Origin: Trachythela sp. YZ-2020
Lineage: Eukaryota > Cnidaria > Anthozoa > Malacalcyonacea > Clavulariidae
Reading direction: 5' to 3'
Assembly (NCBI GenBank): GCA_016169945.1
Contig: JADLSH010000355.1
Location: 3,281,501-3,345,500, forward strand
DNA length: 64,000 bases
How positions within the stretch are numbered: position 1 is the stretch's first letter; each line of letters opens with the position of its first letter. Positions 36,201 through 48,200 of the stretch are shown here, in pieces. The notes beneath the pieces were generated by a model. The model was not told where the DNA came from. It ran no database searches and was given only the letters and a program-made list of their open reading frames with translations. The position numbers and the translations under genes are program-made.

Positions 36201-39200
36201 TAAGGTTTGCCAAAGACAACCTTTTTTAAATTACCTGTATATTGTAGCTATTAACCCATACAATAACGCCTGGTAACATCATGAGGCTGTTAATCATTCT
36301 ATGTTAACCAGATAACATGTTTAACAAAATGTTTTCCAACGTAATCTGCCTTAGAAAATTTTGACTATAACGCAGACAGTTTTATTTCATGACCAGATGC
36401 TTGGGGTAACAGTGAGGTGTTGAACCTTATCAAGTTTTCGTTAAAAGCCATTCTAACGTTAACATTTTTTTACATCAGGGGTTAACACAAATGTATTACT
36501 GTAAAAGCCTTAACCTAATTTCCTAGTGGCTTGATGAGAATCTGCTGACATTGAACTGTACAAAATGGAAATTCCTCCTATTTGATAGTAGCAAGCGTCT
36601 GAAAACATTTACTAATATTTCCATACAAGTCGGCGAACATCAACTTGCTCGTTAACGTACTTAAATATGTAGGAATATCCTTTTCAGAAAATCTTACTTG
36701 GTCTGACCAGGTAAACAATATATCCACAAAACTCAAACTCGAACTAGTGAGAGTTATAAGCCAATATCTCGCTAGAATCCTTGACCAACGTGGAGTATTT
36801 TGGTGTATAGTTTGTTGTTTTAGCATGCCTAGAACTCCAGTTAGTAAAAAAAACTGGGGTGAAAGTTCATTGCACAGGCATGCAAGAGTTAAATGGGATT
36901 CCGGGAACTCATTACAAATTCGTAACACCTGCTGTGTGGCAAAAAAGCATATTTTGCCTGTTTGGTTCATGTTTGGACATATTTATGCAAACGAAAGAAC
37001 GAAACAGGTAAAAATAACTAAATACTTGGAAAACCACTTTATTTCGTTGAAACCTCGACGCTACTTACTGGTTGGTAAAAGAAAACCAAGTCCATATACC
37101 ATCGAACATTATACCGCTTACATCCGGAACCTACTTTTAGTCAGGTAAGCTGAAAACGTTATTGAAATATATATCTCACAATGTATGTATACATAGTTAG
37201 CTTGTAGCGAACTTTAGCAAACCACAACAAGCCTGTTCCAGACGATGTAATTGGCAGTGCAAGAGTCTTTACCTCAGGCTCAGAAGAGAAATGGAGTGCC
37301 GTTTTCGTTTTAGTTAAAAAAAAACGCCCTTAGCAATTCATATTTTATGGAATAAAACTCAAAAGATTCAATGTTTGGTTTTGGCTTATATGTTAAATGC
37401 AGTCGAGCGAAGCAAATACGTTTTTATAAAATTCTCTATATTAAAAGTCACTATTGAAATTCGAGTGTAAAGAATACGGCGATTATACGGATGGCTGTTA
37501 ACAGTGATATGTTTACACGCTAACACGGTTATATATATGCACGTTACTCACGTTAGCAGTCGAAGATCGGTAAAACAGGAGTTCTGTTAACAACGTAGCT
37601 GTTAATTAACAATTATTCGCCGAAGGCGAGGTGAATATCGGTGAATAAAAACCGACACGAAGTCGAGGTTTTTCATATTCACCGATATTCATCGAGCCAT
37701 GAGGCGAATAATTGTTTTAGTAAAATTACGTAGGTGATTATTTGGAAAAAAATAAAAAATGCACATTTCAAAAATATTTTAATTGAATATTCACGATACA
37801 AGCGGCTTAAAAACGCTTTACGTGATTATCGCGTATTAATCCGAGGTGGCGCAACCAATCAGCGTTGAGAATTTTCAATAATCACCTATGTAATTTTACT
37901 AATATTAATTATTATGTATTATGTATTATCGTAGTATTATACTATTATACAGCTAATTCAAAAAAGGTTGTCCTTTGCAAACCTTTTAGGCAATTTTTTT
38001 CTATGTTGCGTATTCGCAATAAAAAGTGTTCAAAACCCAAGATCTTTTGGCGTACCTCCCAAAATTACTTCATTTTAGCTCTATTTTCTAGTTTTTACAG
38101 TTAGCTACCTTTTCAAACGCATCTGACAGTTGAGAATCATAAAAAAATTGTAAAAATTTGCATATGAAAATACAACTACTATTAATGGTGCTATTAAATT
38201 GATGCCATATATTTATTAGCAAACCTACTGAATTTCAAACATCATTTTCTCTTTGCCAAACTGGGATCTAAAATTTCTTTATTTTAGCATTATTTTATAG
38301 ATTATGCATTAAACACACATTTTAAGTTTGTTTGCCGATTGAGAAACGTATTAAAAGTAAAAAAAATTCAAATGCAGTCATTAACCAAGTGGCATTTTAG
38401 CGCGTGTTACGTAACATACAAAAAAATCTCCTCTTAAACTTTAAATTCTAAGCGCGAAAAGCACAATGGGAACACAAGTTTCAGGTTTAGAAATTCAATA
38501 TGGCGGCCATTTGTGAGTGACATGGTTAATATCTCCCTACAAGGACATGTCACTCATAAATGGCCTCCATACTGTATTTCTAAACTTGAAATTTTCGTGC
38601 TTTTCGTGCTTAGAGTTTAAGTTTTAGAGTTTAAGGTTTGCAAAAGACAACCTTTTTTAAATTAGCTGTATATTGTAGCTATTAACCCATACAATAACGC
38701 CTGGTCACATCATGAGGCAGTTAATCATTCTACGTTAACCAGATAACATGTTTAACAAAATGTTTTCCAACGTAATCTGGCTTAGAAAATTTTGACTATA
38801 ACGCAGACAGTTTAGTTCATGACCAGATGCTTGGGGTGACAGTGAGGAGTTGAACCTTATCAAGTTTTCGTTAAAAACGATTTTAAGCCATTTAAGACAT
38901 TTTTTACATCGGGGGTTAACACATTTAAATGTATTACTGTAAAAGTCTTAAACGTGCGGTGCCAGTGTGGGTAGAGTATAGCAAATACAGCGGTTGACTG
39001 TTGTGTAAAACTACCTGAAAAATACAATGAGAACTTCGACGTTTCGAGCGAAGGCCCTTCGTCTGGAAGTTAGACGAAGGGCCTTCGCTACTTCGCTCCC
39101 ACTAACTTCCAGACGAAGGGCCTTCGCTCGAAACGTCGAAGTTCTCATTGTATTTTTCAGGTAGTTTTACACCACAGTCAACCGCTGTAAAAGTCTTAAC

Positions 39201-42200
39201 TTAATTTCCCAGTGGCTGACAAAATGGAAATTCCTCCTATTTGGTAGTAGCAAAGGTCTGAAAACATTTACTAATATTTCCATACAAGTCGGCGAACATC
39301 AACTTGCTCGTGAACGAACTTAAATATATAGGAATATCCTTTTCAGAAAATCTTACTTGGTCTGACCAGGTAAACAATATATCCACAAAACTCAACCAAC
39401 GTATCGGATTGTTAAGAAGAGTTAAAGCCTTCATTCTTACCATCTAAATTCTCTAATCCTCCCACTATTCGATTACGCAGATATTATATGGGGTGACAAA
39501 AATAACTCCTCTCTTATGGACCAACTGCAAATTCTACAGAATAAAGCTGCGAAGACCATTGTTGACGCTCCATATCTATCGTCCTCCACTGAAGCACTCG
39601 ACAAACTACACTGGCATTCACTTATCCACCGGCGCCATTTACACCGAATACTAACCATTTACAAATTTAAAAATAATTTAACAGAGTTCAACTCCGAACT
39701 GCCTAAAACTAACCATTTATATAACACCAGACAAACTGGGGAATGCAAAAATTGCTCTACCAGGCTTGTAAGGAATACAACGCGAATCGAACTTCGATAA
39801 AAAAAACCTATTATTGCACGCTGTCGAGCCCAGGCCCCTGGGCAGCGCGGTCGGCATCTTCTATAAAAGCCCGCGAAATTTTGAAAGCCAAAACAAAATG
39901 GCTTCTTGTAAATTTGCCTTTACAAACGAAGAGGAAATGTCTAAATTATTGTCAGAAAAAGACAATGACTGCACCAAAACGGCCACGAAACAATACAAAA
40001 CCATCTTGAACAAGTATTTATTGTTTATTAAATATTAAATTATGTGTTTTTACATCTTTGCCACCGGCCGTAAGTCTTGGCTTTATACTTGTCTGGTTTT
40101 TGTCTTTTTAAAGTATAATAAAACAATTATTGGATTCGGCTTACGCATGATATCAAGAATTATTCAGACCTCGGTCTATGTTATCAGCCTCATTGGGCTA
40201 TTACATTTAATACCCATACCCCCCTGTCGAGGACCTCGGTTTCCAAGGGGGTTAATTACTCAATTTTTCTAGACGGGTAATTGAAGAAAATGTGAGAAAA
40301 TTGCTGTTTCCAGAGGGGTTAAAGTGTAAAAATGCACTTCCAAAGGGGGTTGAAGACTCTTCCAGAGGGGTCAGTTACACAGATTGTTTTGCATTCCAGA
40401 GGGGTAAAAATCATGAAAGGCACAGGTCCTCGACAGGTGGGGTATGATTTTTAAATGTAATAGCCCATTCAATAATTGTTCAATATCTAATTCACTAATT
40501 TGCATATTCTTTGTAAAAATCATTATCTTAATTTCATAATTTTCTGGTGTCTTTTGCATATATGTATGTAAATCCTGCAAAATGTGCACTATAGTTTTAT
40601 ATACTCAGTATTCTAATGTTTCTCAGGAACCTTCTGAAAACATTATTTGTGATGTTGGCTTCATGAATAAATATTATTATCATTCATTCATTGATCTTCA
40701 CTTGCGTTGTAGAAGCCCTTATTCAAAAGAAGTGATGGCAGAAGGTGAAGCAAAAACGACGAAGAAAATAGATTTGCTTGATACTGATGTCGATGAATGG
40801 AAATTGTCTACTAGCCAAAACCAAGGTATTCAATTCACTAATTAGATTTTCGCTAAATGGGCACTAATTATGAACCAAATATTCACGTATAAAAACCTAC
40901 TACACAAAACCAAAAATGATATTTTCTATTATATTTTTGACATATTCTAAAATATATTTCAGACGTACAGCGTGTTTCATCAGATGTTCTTCTTTACCCT
41001 TTTACTCTTAAATTAATGACGCTAGTCGTGCTTTTTAACCAAATCTTCTTAACCATAACTAAAATGTTTTTATGCTCAAGGTTTCCAAATAGATATTTCC
41101 GAGGAACATGGCAATTGGCTGACTGTTGGCGACATAATTCGTTCGATCCAGAAACCAATTTTTATCTCCGTTGATGGAATCGTTAAAGCATTTCACGAAA
41201 AGCTCTGCAAAGATTTGCTTCCCGTTGGCAAGTGCAGAAGTCCAGAAGATTGCAATACGAAGACCAAGCCTAGCGATCTATGTAAATCCTGTGAAGGCTG
41301 GTTGAAGAAGCTTGAAGCGTCTCATAAAAAGAAGCGTCTCGGCAACAATCCTTCGTGGCATAAAAACTGCAACAGCGCCAGATGGTCTGATGATCCTTGG
41401 GAGGTGGCGAAATTCTTCATGCCTGCACTTGGATCTAACCTCAGTACAGTAAAAGATGCTGAATCTACCGACCTTTCGTCCCTTCTCAATGTTCTCGAAT
41501 GGATGAAGGACCAGGCATTTCTTGGTAAAACTCGAGTAAGCGTCGATCTTGTGAGAAAACTTCGTTCCCAAGTGAGAAACACCTGGGCATATGCACCAAA
41601 ACAAGAATTCACTGATGATGAAAAAGCTGAAAGCTTCTCGATTGCCACCGACTTCCTTGAAGATCTGGAGAAGGTATGTCCCAATAAAGAAAACGGAAAG
41701 TGCTTGGAGCATCTTAAATACTTGAAGAGCAACGGAGTCGCCAATGTTGTTGAAAGTGAACAACAAAGCTTGCTGTTACAACGCCACTTGTTGGATGAAA
41801 TACGCAACAGCATTGGGCAAATTCGCGATGATCTCGTCAAGATGAACGAACGACAGAAAGAGGAACGAAAGCCAACCAGTTGCCTGCCAGATAAATTGCC
41901 AATGTTCACTGCTCGCGAAACCGAGATCCAAAAAGTCATTTCTCATCTCAACAACGAAGGAAAGGCTGTTGTGTCTCTCCATGGCGGACCTGGTTTTGGT
42001 AAGACTGCAATCGCAATCGAGGTGTCGCATCAGCTCAGTGAAGACCATAACATTCCAGTTGTTTTCTCTCAATTAACCACTGCAACCACTGTAGATGAAA
42101 TGATCCGACGACTCTGCCTTGATGTTGGTGTTAACTATGAATATGATGATCCAAAGCCATCACTGATCCTCTGGTTGAAAAATATCAAAGACAAAGTAAT

Positions 42201-45200
42201 TTTTGTTATGGACGACATCGACAACCTGCTTGAAGAAAACAATCGTCCTCATTTCTACGATTTCATCCGCTTGCTGAGAAAGAATTCTAATTGTCAGATG
42301 ATTACGACCTCCAGATCGTCCTATTCAATTCCCGAACTCTCAATTGGTACTGTTGATGTTGGGGAGATGGACGACAAAGCATGTATGGAGCTTCTGAAAA
42401 AACAATGTTCTAAACAGGATGACGAATTTTTACGAAGATTGGCCAAACGTTGTGGTAATGTACCTCTTGCTATGTGTATCGCAGCTTCTCAAGTTGACGA
42501 CCTCGGCGATGAAATTTGGCACTACCTAGAAAAGCAACCGTTTAAGACTTTGGAATGTCCGGAGAGTGACCAGTACGTCTATCGAGCTATCAAGATGTCT
42601 TATGATAGATTAGATGACGAACAGAAGGGAACTGTTGTCCGCTTGGCAGTTTTGACGGAAGCTTCAGTGAAGATGCCGCTAGAGTTGTGATTGGGAAAGA
42701 CAAGTTAGAAACTAAACGAATATTAAACAATCTTGTTTGCCGAAGCTTGATCAAACAACCAACCAAAAACCGATATTCCATTCATGTTTTGATCAAACAT
42801 TTTTTAAAGGATCAACTAAAAGGCAAGAACGAAAGAGCAGAAAAAGCGCGTGAAGAAGCGATGCGTGCAGAAGTGTTGATGGTTGAATACTATCTGAGCT
42901 TGGGGCACGACCTAACCATACAGAGTTACTCCAAAGACGGATACAAAGCTAACAGAGAAGCTCTGAAGCAAGAAGCGCACAACATTCAGAACGTGCTTAA
43001 AATTTGTTGTCAGCAGGAAGATCCGACAACCTCCGACATCTCTGACTGCCTTGCACGCAGTAAAATTTACACCACCTCAGCCAGATTCTTTTCACTCTTC
43101 GTTAGAACCATTATCCCTGGATCCATCGTCGACGAGTTCCTACAACGTTGCGCAAACCTGGCCGAAGAGAGGAAGCAACATGCGATCAAAATAAATTTTG
43201 ACTGTTTGTTGGCAGACCAAGAACGCAGCAAATCGATTGGTAAATCTGACGAATATTTTCATTCCAAGATGGAAGAAATCAAGAAAGAGTTCGAAACGCA
43301 CTATGAAGATTTAAAGCAAGACAAGTCACTTTGTGCTCATTACTATTACCAATACGGAAGATACCTATCGCGTAAAGCTGAAAGTCACAAAGGTAAAAAA
43401 CGCTTAGATTTGCAGATTGAAGCACGTAAACAGCTCGAAGAATCGTTGAAATTAAGGGAAATGTTAACTGACAAGTCCGAGGGAATAGCAGATAAGGTGT
43501 TCTCATTATTGCACCTAGGAAATGAATGCAAGATTATTTCTGCAACAGAACATTTTCTTCATAAAAAGAACGAATCTAAAAAATCGTCGGAACAAGCACA
43601 AGAATATTACAGAGAAGCTATACAATTGTCCCAAGACGATCTAGGTGAGCACGAGCTTACATCAGCGTGTTACAAAAATTTTGGAGATCTATTCTTAAAA
43701 ATGAAAGATTCTGAAAAGGCCGAGGAAATGTACACCATTGCCAAAAAAATGCGGGAAAATCTGGGCCTTGACGCCAGTGAAAGACACGCTTATCTACTCA
43801 ACAACCTCGGAAAATGTTTGACGAAAAGTAACCGTGCAAATGAAGCTATTGAAGTTCTGGAAAGTGCTCGCGACATGGCGGAGAAACTTGCTGAAAGTGA
43901 CGAGCCAAATCAATGCAAAGCAAAGGTCTATACAACGTTCGCTATTGCTCACAATTCGGTACAAAAGTATTCCGACGATGCCGTAAAATACGCCAAAAAA
44001 GCACTGGAATTCGATCAAATAGAGAAAGTCATTAAGAGATATGAGTACAAGAAACTTCAGGAAATCTTATCAAGCAACGCTGGAAACAACTGATATATAC
44101 ATGAATTTTCTTCAAATTAAGGATTAACATTTTGAACATTTCATATAATCATACTTGTAAAATAGAATGCTAAAGTAACCTTACAACTATGGAGAAATAT
44201 TAGATACTTTGAAGACAGTTTAGTAATCTGACACAAATATACCGCACATGCATATATATAGTATAATTTAGTATTATTAACAATAACAGTTTGAGAGCTG
44301 AATCGCAAATTTCCACAAACAACGTTCACTGCGACAACTAACAGAATAATCTCAAAATGTGGAATATAACAAAAAAATTTTAATTAGAATAATTAGGAAT
44401 AATTAAGAATCTTATTTTAATTAAGAATTAATTTAGAAGATTCTAACGTATGATTCAATATGTAGACTGATGACTGATCTATGTACTTGATATCTGTCTT
44501 AATTAACTGCCTCGACAAAGGACGGAAATGGAGTTTATGAGACCGGATGCAACATATTAAAAATTACCCCATGAGCAAATAGATCATGTTGGCTCTGATG
44601 GTCCCACATTAAAATTTAGAAGGTTTTTGTAAATTGCACAATTTTCAAGCTGTTACGTTTATCTAGTTGATTTTTAGAGTTACTGAATGAATAAATAAAG
44701 TTAAAATACTTTTGGGATAATTAAGGAATTTCAGAACTCTAAATCTGTAAATCCTCTTTTATCCCCCCCCCCTCCTTCTTCCAGGCCATATTGTCCAGGT
44801 GCATTTGAAGAGGTGCCTATCGGAGAGGGGAGGCTGATTGATTAATATAGCTGCCTGTAACTTGAATACATGTGTTTCTTTGTAGTGAAGGGAGAGGGGC
44901 ATATTTTTGAGAGGGGGTTAGTAATCGCTTTGTATTCACTATAAAAGCACATGTTTTCCCCCGGCCCATTCTACTAACTTCCAGACGAAGGGCCTTCGCT
45001 CGAAACGTCGAAGTTCTTATTGTATTTTTCAGGTAGTTTTACACAACAGTCAGCCGCCGAAACTCTACCCACACTGGCATCGCACGTTAAGTTGAGATTG
45101 GGTGGTTCTTGAGCATATATAACCAGCTCAACTTTTGAAACTTAAAACTGATAACTAAGGGTAATAATTTTCCAAAACGTTCCATAATGTTTGGTATTTG

Positions 45201-48200
45201 CTAGGAGCTAGACAGAAGTAGGTTTCAGCAAACTTGCCAACATTTCCCAAAGCCAAGCAAAAACAGTGAGATCTACAACTTTCCTCTCCAAAAAAAATAG
45301 TGAGAATGATGGAAAATCAGTGAGGAGATAACAAAACAACACATATTGCATTTTCCCCATGCAACAGTAGTTTTAAGAAATGGCACAATAATATATACTA
45401 GAATTTTATTGTTATTTTTATTGTATTCTGTGTATTCCTAATAGCTTGACTGAGCAATATACGTTACCTTTACCTGGGGCCGTTGCGCATACGCGTATAT
45501 AGTTTTCAAATGACCGATATGGAAAAATTTTCGTGCGGACAGCTGTTCCGCATTTCCGCCATCGCCTGTGTACAGACGTTTACTCTCGCTGTACACAAAC
45601 TATTTTGCATTCCGAGTGAAAGATCCAGAATTGTAGTGAGAGCCAAAAACGTGAGTCTCACAGCAAAACCGTGAGCCTTGGCAAGTCTCGTTTCCGGTTT
45701 ATTGGTATGCACTGAGTTATGCATATGTTCGAATAAAGTTAGTTTAGTTTAGAACATACCTGGAAAAGCCGTTGTCTGTATGGATTGAATATCTGTTTAG
45801 GCTTCAGAGCATCGTCCACTTCCTCGTCAGCATCACTGCAAAAAGAAACGTTCGTTAAGGCCATCAATTTGAGGCGCAATTTCTGCACAGAGCCACGGTA
45901 TGTAGATATATGTACGCACAGAAAAACAATGAACTACACATGGCCCGCGTTTCACTCCACCGACATCATCATTCTTTGTTGCCTTCTGAGCATGTTAAGC
46001 AATAAGAATATCGGCAAAGTAAAACAAGATCCATGCAGTCACAATTTCTCTGCGGCGAATATACTTTTTACCTAACATCACTCTGTGTCCGAAATTGCGT
46101 TGCATTTACTACCACTAGCAGTAGGCCTATCATTTCTATTCAATATAGGAATGAGAAATTATTACTGAATGCCAGACCTCTTTTCCTTGCTAAGAACCAG
46201 GCTGTTAATAAAATCATCAACAGCTTCCATTTGTTCATCTATATTAGAAAAACATCGCTATGTTGAAATGTGACTGACGTCATTTATACTGGATAGTTCT
46301 ATCAGTTCTAAACTGTTCTCCCTAGAGGTCCAGTAAGGGTCATCTCTTATTGATCCAGTGTTACTACAGGAGGAAACCTAAACTAAACTAACTTTATTAC
46401 TACTGGATAGCTCTATCAGTTCTAAACTGTTCTCCCTAGAGGTCCAGAAGGGTCATCTCTTATTGGTCCTATGTTACTACAGGAGGAAACCTGAACTAAA
46501 CTAACTTTATTACTACTGGATAGCTCTATCAGTTCTAAACTGTTCTCTCTAGAGATCCAGTAAGGATCATCTCTTATTGCTCCAGTGTTACTACAGGAAG
46601 AAACCTAAACTAAACTAACTTTATTTATACTGGATAGCTCTGCCAGTTCTAAACTGTTCTCCCTAGAGGTCTAGTAAGAGTCATCTCTTATTGATTCAGT
46701 GTTACTACAGGAGGAAAGCTAAACTAAACTAACTTTATTACTACTGGATAGCTCTATCAGTTCTACCTGTAGGTTCTTGTTTGGAGGTTGAAGGTAACGA
46801 GGCGAATGTGAATTGTCTGATATCTTCGGCAAATGGTAAGGCCGTGAACAGCAAACACTAAAAGAAAATAACTCGCTGTAGAGTTTAAACAATCACCACC
46901 AGGGAATGGATTTATTCTTCTCAAACTCATTAATAATTCATGAAAAAACACCAAGGAAATCAGTTCCTTATCAGTAATAAACGTCCATAAACAAAATCAA
47001 TTTTCGTGTTGAATTTCTACTTTGCCGTTTCATCTATGGTGACTCACTATAATATAATCCTTCTCATTGATTAATATATATTACATCAACGCATGGTTCT
47101 ACCAAGGACCAAGTGAGTGCCAGGTATCTGCTGGCCTGGAAACATGCTTCCCCTGGCAACTTGTCAAATTTTAATGTTCATAAGATAATTCAATCTGGCT
47201 TTGGATAGACATTGCTTTTTATCAAATAACTGGTAGCGAGTATTGCACACACTCGGTTGTTAAATTGCGCCAAATAATCATCAGTAGTAACAGATATCTT
47301 ATACTCTTTAAGTGCCAGGGGAAGAGTCCACTTTGGCGTGAGTGCTGGGCGTGGGTGCTTGGCGGCACTGATGGGTGTGCTGGTCACTGCTTCTCGATGC
47401 CGCACGCCATGGGCAGAACCCTGCAATGAATATCAAAGAAGACGGGCTTACATAAGAAGACAGGATGGGTCTACTTCCTACCTCGTAGTTTTCCTTGATG
47501 TGTGGACTAAGAAACCCAATCTTTGGTGCGGCCTTGTTTCTGAATACATATCTTACGATAGCGACCTTGTCTGACTCATACAGAGCACGAATGATGGCTG
47601 ATAGACCAATAGCTGCAGCCTAGAATGGTCCATTTTAGTTATATAAGTACCACCATCATCACCATCCAATCATAACAATTAGAGTCACCATCATTACCAT
47701 CATCATCATCATCACCACCTTAGCGTCATCAGCCTCATCACCAAAACCACCATCGCCAGCAACACCACCATCACCATCATCATCACCATCATCGTTACAA
47801 ACATCATCATCACAATCACCATCTTCGGTGATTACTAACCTGGTCGTCAGGTTGAGGGACAAACGCTACAACGCTGTCACCCATGCACTGTTGTCGTTTA
47901 ACCTGAAATCATCGAAAGAAATTCTCATAAATCTAAAACCAGTATTGTCCATCCCTTATTGGTCCACTGTTTCTAAAGTTAGAAACATAGTCTTTACTAA
48001 CTTCATCTATACTGGATAGCTCTATCAGTTCTATACTGTCTTCCCTAGAAGTCCATCATGATTTATTGGTCCAGTGTTACTACAGAAGGAAGCCGAAGTA
48101 CCTGGAAGAATTGCAGGTCTTAGTATAATCAAATTGAAAGCTTTCTTTCCGCATACAACTGAGGTGAAATTATAAACAGGCACCTGCAGGAATCGAACCC

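Larger units (their letters stand above)
34320..38950. repeat. Two tandem 2.4-kb repeats
   Basis: 34320-36530 and 36740-38950 align for nearly their whole length with an offset of about 2.4 kb. Landmarks are CGGAACCTACTTTTAGTCAG, the AACAATTATTCGCCGAAGGC hairpin, GATCTTTTGGCGTACCTCCC, AATTCAATATGGCGGCCATT and GCAGACAGTTT. A third, gapped copy is at 24650-26200. A LINE-like tail (KYVGISFSENLTWSDQV) is fused near 36645-36750. Short frames such as 36645-37148 cross several units and have no known family, so I do not call them genes. Confidence 0.85.

Noticed and set aside
36645..37148. 167-residue frame in the intron repeat
   Set aside because: It runs through a LINE tail and then repeat sequence, and the equivalent frame is broken in the other repeat copies.
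41322..41939. Two long minus-strand frames over NLR copy 2
   Set aside because: Shadows of the sense coding sequence, with no splice logic or family.
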